From: an uncultured Craurococcus sp.
GTDB lineage: Bacteria > Pseudomonadota > Alphaproteobacteria > Acetobacterales > Acetobacteraceae
Direction: 5' to 3'
NCBI GenBank assembly: GCA_902805545.1
Contig: CADCTD010000170.1
Span: forward strand, 42,324 to 106,323
Length of the DNA: 64,000 bases
Shown here: positions 46,174-54,365 of the stretch, piece by piece
Layout of the letters: every line of letters begins with the position of its first letter
Numbering within the stretch: the stretch's first letter is position 1
Made by a program: the position numbers and the translations under genes
The notes under the pieces: generated by a model
Database searches by the model: none
What the model was told of the DNA's origin: nothing
Seen by the model: only the letters and a program-made list of their open reading frames with translations

Positions 46174-46704
46174 TCAGGCGAAGGGAAATTCCCCCGCCGG
46201 CTCCCAGGGCCCGCCGCGATAGTGCCAGAGCAGCAGGCCGGTCCCCTGCGCGGTGAAGGGGGTGAAGGCCGCGCGCAGGCTGGCATGGAGCGCCCGCGCC
46301 GCCTCGACCGTGACCTTGTTCTGGACGGTGACATGTGGGCGGAGCGGCTGGCGGTCCTGGGGCGTCAGCCAGGACTGCCAGGCGGCGGCGAGGCCGCCAT
46401 GCAGCGCGGCCAGCACGGGCGAGCGGAGGCGATAGGCGACGCCGCGGCCCATCATCCAGACATCCTCGACGGCAAGGTCGAAGGCGGGTTGCGCACGGCA
46501 GGTCCCGGCCAGTCGGGCCATGATGTCGTCGATCGCCTCCCCGGGGAGGTGATGGAAGAGCGTCAGGTGCGCGGCGAGGTGGTTGCGCTCGGGCGGGAAA
46601 TGGGCCCGCCGCTCCCGGTCGAACCGCGCCTGGGTGGCGGGGTCGAGGGCGAGCGTCAGGATCAGCGGGTCAGCGCTGGCGGACAGGGTGGGATTCGAAC
46701 CCAC
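46174..46704 (-). CDS. 2'-5' RNA ligase / cyclic phosphodiesterase superfamily protein
   Basis: Two-histidine phosphoesterase fold with the paired motifs AAHLTLFHHL and RPHVTVQNKV, the second a known HxT/S element. Conserved sequence starts at LILTLALDP. No ATG, GTG or TTG lies between the tRNA-Ser 3' end (46677) and that point: the nearest in-frame standard start is a GTG at 46704, inside the tRNA gene, giving 176 residues. A CTG at 46665 would avoid the overlap. Members act on RNA or nucleotide 2'-5' or cyclic phosphates; the role here is unproven. Confidence 0.75.
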   Translation of the reverse strand: MGSNPTLSASADPLILTLALDPATQARFDRERRAHFPPERNHLAAHLTLFHHLPGEAIDDIMARLAGTCRAQPAFDLAVEDVWMMGRGVAYRLRSPVLAALHGGLAAAWQSWLTPQDRQPLRPHVTVQNKVTVEAARALHASLRAAFTPFTAQGTGLLLWHYRGGPWEPAGEFPFA

Positions 46705-46767
46705 GATACGCTTTTGACGTATACGCACTTTCCAGGCGCGCGCCTTCGACCGCTCGGCCACCTGTCC
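46677..46767 (-). tRNA. tRNA-Ser (anticodon GGA)
   Basis: Class II tRNA of 91 bases including an encoded CCA. The acceptor stem pairs GGACAGG with CCTGTCC, the anticodon loop is CTGGAAA (GGA), the variable arm is long, and the T loop has TTCGAAT. Anticodon GGA reads UCC and UCU serine codons. Confidence 0.95.
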
Positions 46768-46827
46768 GGAGGGCAAGCATCGGTCCGGGGGCTCCGGAAC
46801 GGTGTCGCTTGCCCGATCAAGCACTAT

Positions 46828-46860
46828 CCCTGGAGTGCATTCCGCGAACCCGCTCCAGGG
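46828..46860. repeat. Inverted repeat between der and tRNA-Ser
   Basis: Arms CCCTGGAG and CTCCAGGG (8 bp, perfect) with a 17-base loop. The sequence resembles one end of the MITE-like element and may be an internally deleted copy. It may also serve as the der terminator; no T-tract follows. Confidence 0.45.
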
Positions 46861-46899
46861 CGGCGGACCATAATCAGGCGGTTGGCGCGGGGCAAGCCG

Positions 46900-48240
46900 C
46901 TACGTATCGCTTTCCGCATACGGGTTGGTCGTGCCGCGGAGCTGCAGGCGGATCGGCACGCCGGGCATGGCGAAGGCCTCGCGGAAGCCGTTCACCAGGT
47001 AGCGGCGGTAGTCCTCCGGCAGCTGCTCGGCGCGGGTGCCGAACACCACGACGGTCGGCGGCCGGGCCTTCGGCATGGTGGCGTAGCGCAGCTTGATGCG
47101 CCGTCCCTCGGAGAGCGGCGGCGGGTGGCGGGTCAGCATCGCCTCGAACCAGCGGTTCAGCTCGCCGGTCGGGATGCGGCGGTTCCAGTGCGCATAGGTC
47201 TCGCGCACCGCCGGCATCAGCTTCTCGACCCCGCGGCCGGTCTGGGCGGAGAGCGGCACCACGGCGATGCCGCGCATCTGGGCGAGGCTCGCCGTCAGCA
47301 CGTCCTCGATGCGGCGGCGGGCGGCGGCGCGGTCCTCCACCGCATCCCACTTGTTCAGCGCGATGACGACGGCGCGGCCCTCGCGCTCGGCGAGGCGGGC
47401 GAGGCGAAGCTCCTGTTCCTCCATCCCGAGCAGGGCGTCGATGACGAGGACGGCGACCTCGCATTCCTTCAGCGCGGCGATCGAGGCGGCGGCGGACATC
47501 TTCTCGAGCGCCTGCTCGATGCGGGCCTTCTTGCGGAGGCCGGCGGTGTCGACGAGGCGGACCAGCGCCCCCGTCTCGTCCCGCCATTCGACAGCGACGG
47601 AATCCCGGGTCAGGCCGGGCTCGGGGCCGGTGATCATCCGCTCCTGGCCGAACAGGGCATTCAGCAGGGTGGACTTGCCGGCATTGGGGCGGCCGATGAT
47701 GGCAAGGCGGAGGGGCCGGTCGGGGTCCTCCTGCTCCTCGGCCTCGGCGGGCAGGTGCTCGCGGATGGCGTCGTGCAGCTCGCCCATGCCGTCGCCATGC
47801 TCGGCGGAGACGGCCACCGGGTCGCCGAGGCCGAGCTCATAGGCCTCGAAGGCGGCCTGGCCGCCGAAGCGCCCCTCGGTCTTGTTCGCCACCAGGATGA
47901 CCGGCACCGACTGGCGGCGGAGCCAGGTGGCGAAGGCGCGATCGGCCGGGGTCAGCCCGGTCCGCGCATCGATCACGAAGAGGGCGAGATCCGCCTCGCG
48001 CAGCGCCGCCTCGGAGCTGGCGCGCATGCGGCCCTGGATGGTCTCGGGCGCCGCCTCCTCGAGGCCAGCGGTGTCGAGCAGGCGGACATCGCGGCCGGCG
48101 ACGCGCCCCTCGGCTTCCTTGCGGTCGCGGGTGACGCCGGGGGTGTCGTCGACGATGGCGATCCGCCGGCCGACGAGCCGGTTGAAGAGGCTCGACTTGC
48201 CGACATTCGGCCGGCCGAGGATGACGATGGTGGGGAGCAT
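46900..48240 (-). CDS. der: Ribosome-associated GTPase Der (EngA)
   Basis: Essential GTPase with two tandem G domains and a C-terminal KH-like domain that helps 50S subunit maturation. The 446-residue protein opens with ILGRPNVGKSSLFNRLVGRRIAIVDDTPGVTRDR, has a linker near residue 165 and a second G1 motif GRPNAGKSTLLNALFG. Both NKxD motifs (ANKTEGR and LNKWDA) are visible, the first altered. It is the last gene of the yfgM-bamB-der operon. Confidence 0.96.
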   Translation of the reverse strand: MLPTIVILGRPNVGKSSLFNRLVGRRIAIVDDTPGVTRDRKEAEGRVAGRDVRLLDTAGLEEAAPETIQGRMRASSEAALREADLALFVIDARTGLTPADRAFATWLRRQSVPVILVANKTEGRFGGQAAFEAYELGLGDPVAVSAEHGDGMGELHDAIREHLPAEAEEQEDPDRPLRLAIIGRPNAGKSTLLNALFGQERMITGPEPGLTRDSVAVEWRDETGALVRLVDTAGLRKKARIEQALEKMSAAASIAALKECEVAVLVIDALLGMEEQELRLARLAEREGRAVVIALNKWDAVEDRAAARRRIEDVLTASLAQMRGIAVVPLSAQTGRGVEKLMPAVRETYAHWNRRIPTGELNRWFEAMLTRHPPPLSEGRRIKLRYATMPKARPPTVVVFGTRAEQLPEDYRRYLVNGFREAFAMPGVPIRLQLRGTTNPYAESDT

Positions 48241-48278
48241 GCGGCTCCCCTAGCGCATCCGCCGGCCGATGTCCCGCC

Positions 48279-49625
48279 TCAGGCGCCCTGGAGCGCCGCC
48301 ACCACCGCATCTTCCGTCAGCACGTACATGACGCCGCCGGCGACGGCGGGGGGCAGCATGACGCCGTCCGGCAGGCGGACGCGGCCGGCGATGTCGCCAT
48401 TGGCCGGGTCGACCTCGACGAGCTGGGCATTGCTGCCGGCGACCAGCAGGCGGCCGCCGGCCAGGACCGGGGCCGCCCATTGGATGGGATCCCGCCGCCG
48501 CCTCTCATCCCTGAAGCGCTGCAGGCCGGCGATCCAGCGCACGCGCCCGTCATCACGGCCGAGGCAGGCGATCTCGGCCCCCGTCGTCAGCAGGAAGACC
48601 CAGTCGCCGGCCACCCAGGGGGTATCGGACGCGGCCACGTCCCGCTCCCAGAGGCGCCGGCCGGAGCGGAGGTCGAGGGCGATGGTGATCCCGCCGAGGC
48701 CGCTGGCGAAGACCCGCCCGCGGTCGATCACCGGCAGGGCGGTGATGGCGGCGATGTCGGCGAGGCCGCCGCCCGCGGCGGAACTCAGCGTCTCGCTCCA
48801 TTGCACGCGGCCGTCGCTGGCGCGGATGGCGGCCAGTTCGCCGGAGCCGAAGCCGGCGACGACCATGTCGCCCTCCACCGCCGCGGCCGGCAGGCCGAGC
48901 GCCATGGTGACGGTCGGCTGGCCGCGATAGGTCCAGAGGGTCCGCCCATCCTCCACCGAGAGGGCGAGGAGGTGGTTCTCCGTCGTCGTCACATAGGCCC
49001 GGCCATCGGCGACGGTGAGCGCGCCGCGGGACGGGGCGGGCAGGTCGACGCGCCAGCGCGGCTTGCCGTCGGCCGGGTCGAGCGCCATCGCCTCCGCCAT
49101 GCCGGTGGCGAGGTAGAGGGTGCCCTGGTCGAAGGCGAGGGCGGTGCCGAGGGCGCCGTCGCGGTCCCGCTCCGGCCGGGTGTCGAAGGACCAGCGGCGG
49201 CGGCCGTCGAGCGCCGTCAGCGCCGTGACCGTGCCCAGCGCATCGGCCGCATAGACCGCGCCGCCGGCGACGATGGGCGGCATCAGCAGGCGGCGGCGAT
49301 AGGCGGTGCCGGTGCCGATGTCGGCCCGCCAGGCCTCGCCCAGGCGGAGGCCGAGCGCGGGGTGGCCCGGCGCATGTCCGATGGTGCCGCCGGCCTGGGG
49401 CCAGTCGGCATTCAGCGCCGGGGGCGGCAGGGTGACGGGGACCTGCGCGCCGCCCTCCTCGATGTTGAGCGGGCGGTCGGCGGCGAGGACTGGGCGGCGC
49501 TCGCCGCGCAGCGGCGTCTTCCGCTCGCCGAAGATGCTGTCGAGGGTGTCGGTGATCGACTCGCAGCCGGCGAGCAGGCCCGCGCCCCCGAGCAGGGCGA
49601 AGCGGCGGGTGAGGGGGGTCCGCAT
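48279..49625 (-). CDS. bamB: BamB-like PQQ beta-propeller lipoprotein
   Basis: Outer-membrane assembly factor of the BAM complex, 448 residues. The signal ends in a lipobox, GGAGLLAGC, so the protein is lipid-anchored. It continues with WPQAGGTIGHAPGH and about seven PQQ-type repeats, such as LDGRRRWSFDT, ADGKPRWRVDL, EDGRTLWTYRG and RSGRRLWERDV. The ATG overlaps the yfgM stop by one base. Short insert compared with E. coli BamB in the first blade. Confidence 0.9.
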   Translation of the reverse strand: MRTPLTRRFALLGGAGLLAGCESITDTLDSIFGERKTPLRGERRPVLAADRPLNIEEGGAQVPVTLPPPALNADWPQAGGTIGHAPGHPALGLRLGEAWRADIGTGTAYRRRLLMPPIVAGGAVYAADALGTVTALTALDGRRRWSFDTRPERDRDGALGTALAFDQGTLYLATGMAEAMALDPADGKPRWRVDLPAPSRGALTVADGRAYVTTTENHLLALSVEDGRTLWTYRGQPTVTMALGLPAAAVEGDMVVAGFGSGELAAIRASDGRVQWSETLSSAAGGGLADIAAITALPVIDRGRVFASGLGGITIALDLRSGRRLWERDVAASDTPWVAGDWVFLLTTGAEIACLGRDDGRVRWIAGLQRFRDERRRRDPIQWAAPVLAGGRLLVAGSNAQLVEVDPANGDIAGRVRLPDGVMLPPAVAGGVMYVLTEDAVVAALQGA

Positions 49626-50269
49626 CAGCCGCCGATCTCCGCAAGCAGCTTGCCGGCCCGGTCGCGCACCCCCTGGGGCGTCGCCGGGGCCGTGGCCAGG
49701 TCGGTGAGCAACTGCTTCGCCTCCTCCGTCGCGCCGCGCTTCATCGCGGCCAGGGCCCGGATCTCCTGCACCGAGGCGCTCCAGGGGCCCCCGGCCAGGG
49801 GGGCGAGGCGGGTCTCGATCGCGGCCGGGTCCCCGGCGTCGAGGGAATGCAGCCCCCACATCACCGTGCCGAGGTCCCGGTAGAGCGGGTCGATGGCGCC
49901 ATCGCGGGCGATCTCCTCCCAGAGGGCAAGCGCCCCGGCGCGGTCGCCGGCCTCGGCCTTGAGCGCCGCGGCGCGGAGCCGGGCAAGGTTGCGATAGCCG
50001 GGCGGCGCCTCGGCCGCGACGGCGGCGAAACGGTCGGCGACGGCCTTGCCGTCGGCGCCGGGCTCGGCGGCGGACCGGTTGGTGGCCAGGTAGGTCTCGG
50101 CGGTCTGGGCGGCCTGGCGGGACTCCCACCAGCGCCAGCCCTGCACCCCGCCGACGGCGGCGACCGCGAGGAGCATCAGCCCGGCCAGCAGCCCGCCATA
50201 GCGGGCCATCAGCCGCTTCATGCGCTCGGCGCGGAGGTCTTCCTGCACCTCGTCGAAGATGTCGGCCAC
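49625..50269 (-). CDS. YfgM-like TPR ancillary membrane protein
   Basis: A 214-residue bitopic membrane protein. The first 20 residues are charged, one membrane segment follows (GGLLAGLMLLAVAAVGGV), and the rest is a periplasmic TPR-like helical domain (PPGYRNLARLRAAALKAEAG). In E. coli YfgM works with PpiD at the Sec translocon. The first gene of the der operon; ATG at 50269 with GGAAGGGA upstream. Confidence 0.87.
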   Translation of the reverse strand: MADIFDEVQEDLRAERMKRLMARYGGLLAGLMLLAVAAVGGVQGWRWWESRQAAQTAETYLATNRSAAEPGADGKAVADRFAAVAAEAPPGYRNLARLRAAALKAEAGDRAGALALWEEIARDGAIDPLYRDLGTVMWGLHSLDAGDPAAIETRLAPLAGGPWSASVQEIRALAAMKRGATEEAKQLLTDLATAPATPQGVRDRAGKLLAEIGG

Positions 50270-50350
50270 GCGGTCCCTTCCTTGGAAGCGGGGGGTGCAT
50301 AGCAGCCTGTTGGCAGGGCGTTAAGTCCGCTGCGCATAGGCTGGTGGGCG

Positions 50351-50704
50351 ATGCGCTGGATGCTCCCCCTCCTGATGGTCCTCCTCACGGGCTGCGAGCC
50401 GCTGGCCGTTGGGGCGGCGGTGACGGCAGGCTCGGTCGCCGTGATCGGGAGGTCGCCGGTCGATGCCGTCGTCTCCGTGGCGGCGGGGCGGGACTGCTCG
50501 GTGGTGCGGCTGGACCGGGGGCAGGACTACTGCAAGCCGCAGGAGGCACCGCCGCCGCCGCCGCCCTACTGCACGCGGAGCCTCGGCCGCGTCGACTGCT
50601 GGACGGCGCCGTTGCCGGGGCGACGGGGCGTGGCGGATGGGCCGGCCACCCTCAGCGTGGCGCAGGAGGCGAACCGGACCCGGCGCTGGCCGGGGCTGTG
50701 GTGA
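50351..50704 (+). CDS. Small lipoprotein of unknown function
   Basis: A 117-residue protein with a short lipoprotein signal, PLLMVLLTGCEP. The mature part has four more cysteines (DCSVVRL, DYCKP, YCTRS, DCWTA) that could form two disulfides, and a PPPPPP run. The pattern ADGPATLSVAQEANRTRRWP near the end is unassigned. It lies 34 bp upstream of the next gene. Confidence 0.75.
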   Translation: MRWMLPLLMVLLTGCEPLAVGAAVTAGSVAVIGRSPVDAVVSVAAGRDCSVVRLDRGQDYCKPQEAPPPPPPYCTRSLGRVDCWTAPLPGRRGVADGPATLSVAQEANRTRRWPGLW

Positions 50705-50738
50705 CGCAACCGGCGCCCCGACGCAGGGTTGTTGCGGC

Positions 50739-51428
50739 ATGAGCCAGGCCGCCGGGACGCCGCAGGAGACCAGCCGCTTCAGCCTCGACGCGCTGAGCAC
50801 CGTGGTGCAGACGCTGGCCATTCTCGGTGCCGGGGCCTGGGGCGTCTACACCTTCATCTACGAGGCGCGGATCAAGCCGGGCCTGGCGCCGCCCAGCGTC
50901 TCGGTCACCACCACGCTCGAGAAGGCGGGGGAGCGGGAGGGGCGGCTGGCCATCCGCTCCACCGTCACGCGGACCAATGTGGGCGAGACGGGCGTGCGGG
51001 TGCTCGGCCTGACCTACAACGTCATCGGCACTGGGATTCGCTTCGGCGAGCCCGAGGCCGGGCCGTCGGCGGAGGCCCTGGCCGGGGTCGCCGAGGTCAC
51101 CGCCGCCCGTTTTGGCCGAGCGGAGCGGCAGGAGATGGTGCTGCGGCTGGGCGTGCTGTTCGAGGGCGCCACCGCCCTGCCGGCCGAGCCGTCCGAGCTC
51201 CAGCCGGGCGAGGCTGTCTCGCGCGACCTCATCTTCTATGTCGAGCGGGACCGCTACGACTCGCTGCGGTTCCAGGTGGACCTGGCCTATACGAAGCTCT
51301 CGGAGCCGGCCGTGCCGCTCCGTCTCGGCCTCGGGCCGGAGGAGCGCATCCGGGCCGAATGTGCGGCGACGACGGGCTGCGGGGGGCTCGCCACCACGGA
51401 TTTCGGCACCGAATTCTCGCTCTGGTAG
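50739..51428 (+). CDS. Membrane-anchored hypothetical protein
   Basis: A 229-residue protein with one N-terminal membrane segment (about residues 18-40, VVQTLAILGAGAWGVYTFIYEARIK) and a beta-rich exported or cytosolic domain with no recognised family. The domain includes RLAIRSTVTRTNVGETGVRVLGLTYNVIG, a fold reminiscent of immunoglobulin-like strands. A pair of Cys (ECAATTGCGG) is near the C-terminus. The ATG at 50739 is the first in frame after the lipoprotein gene; the two could be co-transcribed. Confidence 0.7.
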   Translation: MSQAAGTPQETSRFSLDALSTVVQTLAILGAGAWGVYTFIYEARIKPGLAPPSVSVTTTLEKAGEREGRLAIRSTVTRTNVGETGVRVLGLTYNVIGTGIRFGEPEAGPSAEALAGVAEVTAARFGRAERQEMVLRLGVLFEGATALPAEPSELQPGEAVSRDLIFYVERDRYDSLRFQVDLAYTKLSEPAVPLRLGLGPEERIRAECAATTGCGGLATTDFGTEFSLW

Positions 51429-51432
51429 GCGC

Positions 51433-52761
51433 TCAGCCCCGCGCCTCCGCGAAGCGGACGCCGGTGCCGCGGGGGGTGCCGATCACCTCGTCCTCGCGCA
51501 TGGCGACGGCGCCGCGGAGGATCGCCATGACGGGCCAGCCGGTGCAGCGATGGCCGGCGAAGGGCGTCCAGCCGCAGGGGGAGACGATCCAGCTTTCCTC
51601 GATGGTCCGCTGCCGCTTCATGTCGACCAGGGTGAAGTCGGCGTCGTAGCCGGCGGCGAGGCGCCCCTTGCCGGTCGCGCCATAGACCCGGGCCGGGCCG
51701 GCGCACATCAGGTCGACGAGGCGGGAGAGGCTGAGGCGGCCGGCGCTGACATGGTCGAGCATCAGCGGGACGATGGTCTGCACGCCTGTCAGCCCCGCCG
51801 CGCCGTCGGGCCAGGGGCGCTCCTTGGCGGCGCGGCTGTGCGGCGCGTGGTCGGAGCCGACGACATCGACCGTGCCGTCGGCGACGGCGGCCCAGGCGGC
51901 GCGCAGGTGGCGCTCGTCGCGGATGGGCGGGTTCATCACCGCATAGCCGCCGAGGCGGTCATAGGCCTCGTCGGTCTGGGTCAGGTGGTTGAGCAGGACC
52001 TCGACCGTCGAGACGTCACGGTAATCGCGCAGCAGCTCCAGCTCCTCCGCCGTCGAGACGTGGAGGATATGGGCAGGGCGGCCGGTCCTGCGGGCCAGCG
52101 TCATCAGCCGCTTGGTGCCGATGAGGGCGCAGTCGACGTCGCGCCAGACCATGTGGTTGCGGTGCGGCATGCCGCTGTGGAAGAGCGGCTTGCGCTCCTG
52201 CAGGCGGTACTCGTCCTCCGAATGGTAGCAGATCCGCCGCCGGCCGCTGCGCATCACCGCTTCCAGCGAGGCGTCGTCCTCGACCAGCAGGTCGCCGGTG
52301 CTGCTGCCGGCGAAGACCTTCACGGCGCAGACATTGGGCTGCAGCTCGAGCGAGGCGAGCTCGGCGATGTTCTTCTTCGAGGCGCCGACATAGAGGCCGA
52401 CATCGACCCAGGCGCGGCCCTCGAGATAGCCGCGCTTCCAGTCCAGCCGCTCCCGGTCGGTGATGGAGGGGGCGGTGTTCGGCATGTCGAAGACCGCCGT
52501 CAGCCCGCCGAGCAGGGCGGCGCGGGTGCCGGTCTCCAGCGTCTCCACCGCCGGGTCGCCCGGGTCGCGCAGATGGACATGGGCGTCGATCAGGCCGGGG
52601 AGGATATGGAGGCCGGTGCAGTCGATGGTCTCGGCGGCACCGGCGGTGCGGAGGTCGCCGATCGCTGCGATGCGGCCGGCGCGGACGCCGACATCGGTCG
52701 CCTCCTCGCCCCAGGGGAGGACGCAGGTGCCGCCGCGCAGCACGAGGTCGAAGGCGGGCAT
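51433..52761 (-). CDS. pyrC: Dihydroorotase
   Basis: Zinc amidohydrolase of 442 residues that closes carbamoyl-aspartate to dihydroorotate in pyrimidine synthesis. Metal ligands are in DAHVHLRDPG, HVSTAEE and GSDHAPH; the lysine that is carbamylated is in AVKVFAGSSTGDLLV. The group with this AGSSTG loop is annotated as dihydroorotase in alphaproteobacteria, though hydantoinase or allantoinase activity cannot be excluded. No other pyrimidine gene is near. Confidence 0.88.
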   Translation of the reverse strand: MPAFDLVLRGGTCVLPWGEEATDVGVRAGRIAAIGDLRTAGAAETIDCTGLHILPGLIDAHVHLRDPGDPAVETLETGTRAALLGGLTAVFDMPNTAPSITDRERLDWKRGYLEGRAWVDVGLYVGASKKNIAELASLELQPNVCAVKVFAGSSTGDLLVEDDASLEAVMRSGRRRICYHSEDEYRLQERKPLFHSGMPHRNHMVWRDVDCALIGTKRLMTLARRTGRPAHILHVSTAEELELLRDYRDVSTVEVLLNHLTQTDEAYDRLGGYAVMNPPIRDERHLRAAWAAVADGTVDVVGSDHAPHSRAAKERPWPDGAAGLTGVQTIVPLMLDHVSAGRLSLSRLVDLMCAGPARVYGATGKGRLAAGYDADFTLVDMKRQRTIEESWIVSPCGWTPFAGHRCTGWPVMAILRGAVAMREDEVIGTPRGTGVRFAEARG

Positions 52762-52883
52762 CGGGCGTCTCCTTCCGGCAGTCCTCCGGGGTTATCCCGC
52801 GATGCGGAGGAGCGGGGAAGGGGGTGCCGGGTGCCTCACTTCCCGGGGCGGGGCGGGCCGTGGATGGCCCGCCCCGCCGGCGC

Positions 52884-53750
52884 TCAGCCCTTGGCGCCGA
52901 TCTTGTCCTGCGTCTTCGTCTCGAAGTCGCTCGCCTCGTGCCGCTCGTGGAGCTGGCTCGAGGGCTCGCCCTGCACGCGGTTGACCATGCGGCCGCGCTG
53001 CACGGCGGGGCGGGCATAAAGCTGGTCCGCCCAGCGGTTGACGTGCCTGTACTCGTGGACCGCGAGGAACTCCGCGGCGTCGTAGAGCCAGCCCTTCACC
53101 AGCCCGCCATACCACGGGAAGACCGCGATGTCGGCGATGGTGTAGTCGGCGCCGCCCAGGTACTCGCTCTCGGCCAGGCGGCGGTCGAGCACGTCGAGCT
53201 GGCGCTTGGTCTCCATGGCGAAGCGGTTGATCGGGTATTCCATCTTGCTCGGCGCATAGGCGTAGAAATGGCCGAAGCCGCCGCCGAGATAGGGCGCCGA
53301 GCCCATCTGCCAGAACAGCCAGGAGAGGCACTCGGCGCGCTTCGCCGGCTCGGTCGGCAGGAAGGCGCCGAATTTCTCCGCAAGATAGGTGAGGATGGCG
53401 CCCGATTCGAAGACGCGGACCGGCGTCGGGCCGCTGCGGTCCATGAGCGCCGGGATCTTGGAATTCGGGTTGATGGCGACGAAGCCGCTGCCGAACTGGT
53501 CGCCCTCGCCGATCTTGATCAGCCAGGCGTCGTATTCGGCGCCCGCATGGCCGAGGGCCAGCAGCTCCTCCAGCATGATCGTCACCTTCACGCCGTTCGG
53601 CGTGCCGAGCGAGTAGAGCTGGAGCGGGTGGCGGCCGACCGGCAGCTCCTTCTCATGCGTCGGGCCGGCGATCGGGCGGTTGATGCTGGCGAAGCGGCCG
53701 CCGCTCTCCTTCTCCCAGGTCCAGACCTTGGGCGGGGTATAGTCGGACAT
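52884..53750 (-). CDS. yghU: Glutathione-dependent disulfide-bond oxidoreductase (YghU-like)
   Basis: Nu-class glutathione transferase of 288 residues with strong disulfide reductase activity in E. coli YghU. The thioredoxin-like domain has LYSLGTPNGVKVTIMLEEL and NPNSKIPALMDRSG, with VFESGAILTYLAEKFG following; the helical domain has FWQMGSAPYLGGGFGHFYAYAP and YTIADIAVFPWYGG. The N-terminus TPPKVWTWEKESGGRFASINRPIAGPTHEKELP is the YghU extension. Monocistronic as far as seen. Confidence 0.93.
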   Translation of the reverse strand: MSDYTPPKVWTWEKESGGRFASINRPIAGPTHEKELPVGRHPLQLYSLGTPNGVKVTIMLEELLALGHAGAEYDAWLIKIGEGDQFGSGFVAINPNSKIPALMDRSGPTPVRVFESGAILTYLAEKFGAFLPTEPAKRAECLSWLFWQMGSAPYLGGGFGHFYAYAPSKMEYPINRFAMETKRQLDVLDRRLAESEYLGGADYTIADIAVFPWYGGLVKGWLYDAAEFLAVHEYRHVNRWADQLYARPAVQRGRMVNRVQGEPSSQLHERHEASDFETKTQDKIGAKG

Positions 53751-53819
53751 GCTCGGGGCTCCTCTCTGATGCGCTGAGATGATGATCTTGGGCGGCGGGC
53801 GGCGAAACCCAGGGGGTTG

Positions 53820-54284
53820 CTACTCCACCGCCTTGCGGGTGAAGCCGGCGAGCGTCTCCTCCGTGGCGCGCTGGGCCTCCGCGGGGACGTTCACGCCGTG
53901 GCGGGCGAAGACGCGGCGGGCCATGTCCTCGCCGCTGCTGCGGGTGAGGAAGATGCGGCCGGCCTCGTCCTCCCAGACCAGGACGCGCATGGGCAGGTCG
54001 AGGGCAAGGGTCGGGTGGGCCTGCATCGCCGGCGTGCCGCCGCGGGGGTTGCCGAAGACCAGCACGGTGCGGGCGCGGAGCTGCATCCCCGCCGCCTGGG
54101 CCGCCGCGGCATGGTCGATCTCGGTGAAGACGGTCCAGCCGGCGGCGCGGACGGCGGCGGCGAAGCGGTCGAGCGTCTCCCGCACGGGATGGGCGCTGGG
54201 CCGGGTGACGAGGCCGTCCGGCTCCTGCGCCAGGGCGGGGGTAGCGGCGAGCAGGGCGAGGAGGAGGGCGAGGCGGCGGGTCAT
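53820..54284 (-). CDS. Secreted DUF302 protein
   Basis: A 154-residue exported protein. The signal is RRLALLLALLAATPALAQEP. The mature domain is DUF302: VRETLDRFAAAVRAAGWTVFTEIDHAAAA, then LRARTVLVFGNPRGGTPAM. Function of the family is unknown. ATG at 54284 after GGGAGAC. It follows the asparagine synthase gene by 81 bp. Confidence 0.87.
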   Translation of the reverse strand: MTRRLALLLALLAATPALAQEPDGLVTRPSAHPVRETLDRFAAAVRAAGWTVFTEIDHAAAAQAAGMQLRARTVLVFGNPRGGTPAMQAHPTLALDLPMRVLVWEDEAGRIFLTRSSGEDMARRVFARHGVNVPAEAQRATEETLAGFTRKAVE

Positions 54285-54365
54285 GTGGCGGTCTCCCGGG
54301 GGTGATTTGCGCGTCGAGCAGGCGGTCTGGCCGGCTGCCGCGAGCACGGCCGGGCAGGTGCGGCC

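Noticed and set aside
51433..52761. Allantoinase or hydantoinase call for the amidohydrolase
   Set aside because: The KVFAGSSTGDLLV loop and overall pattern fit the dihydroorotase group better, although activity is not proved.
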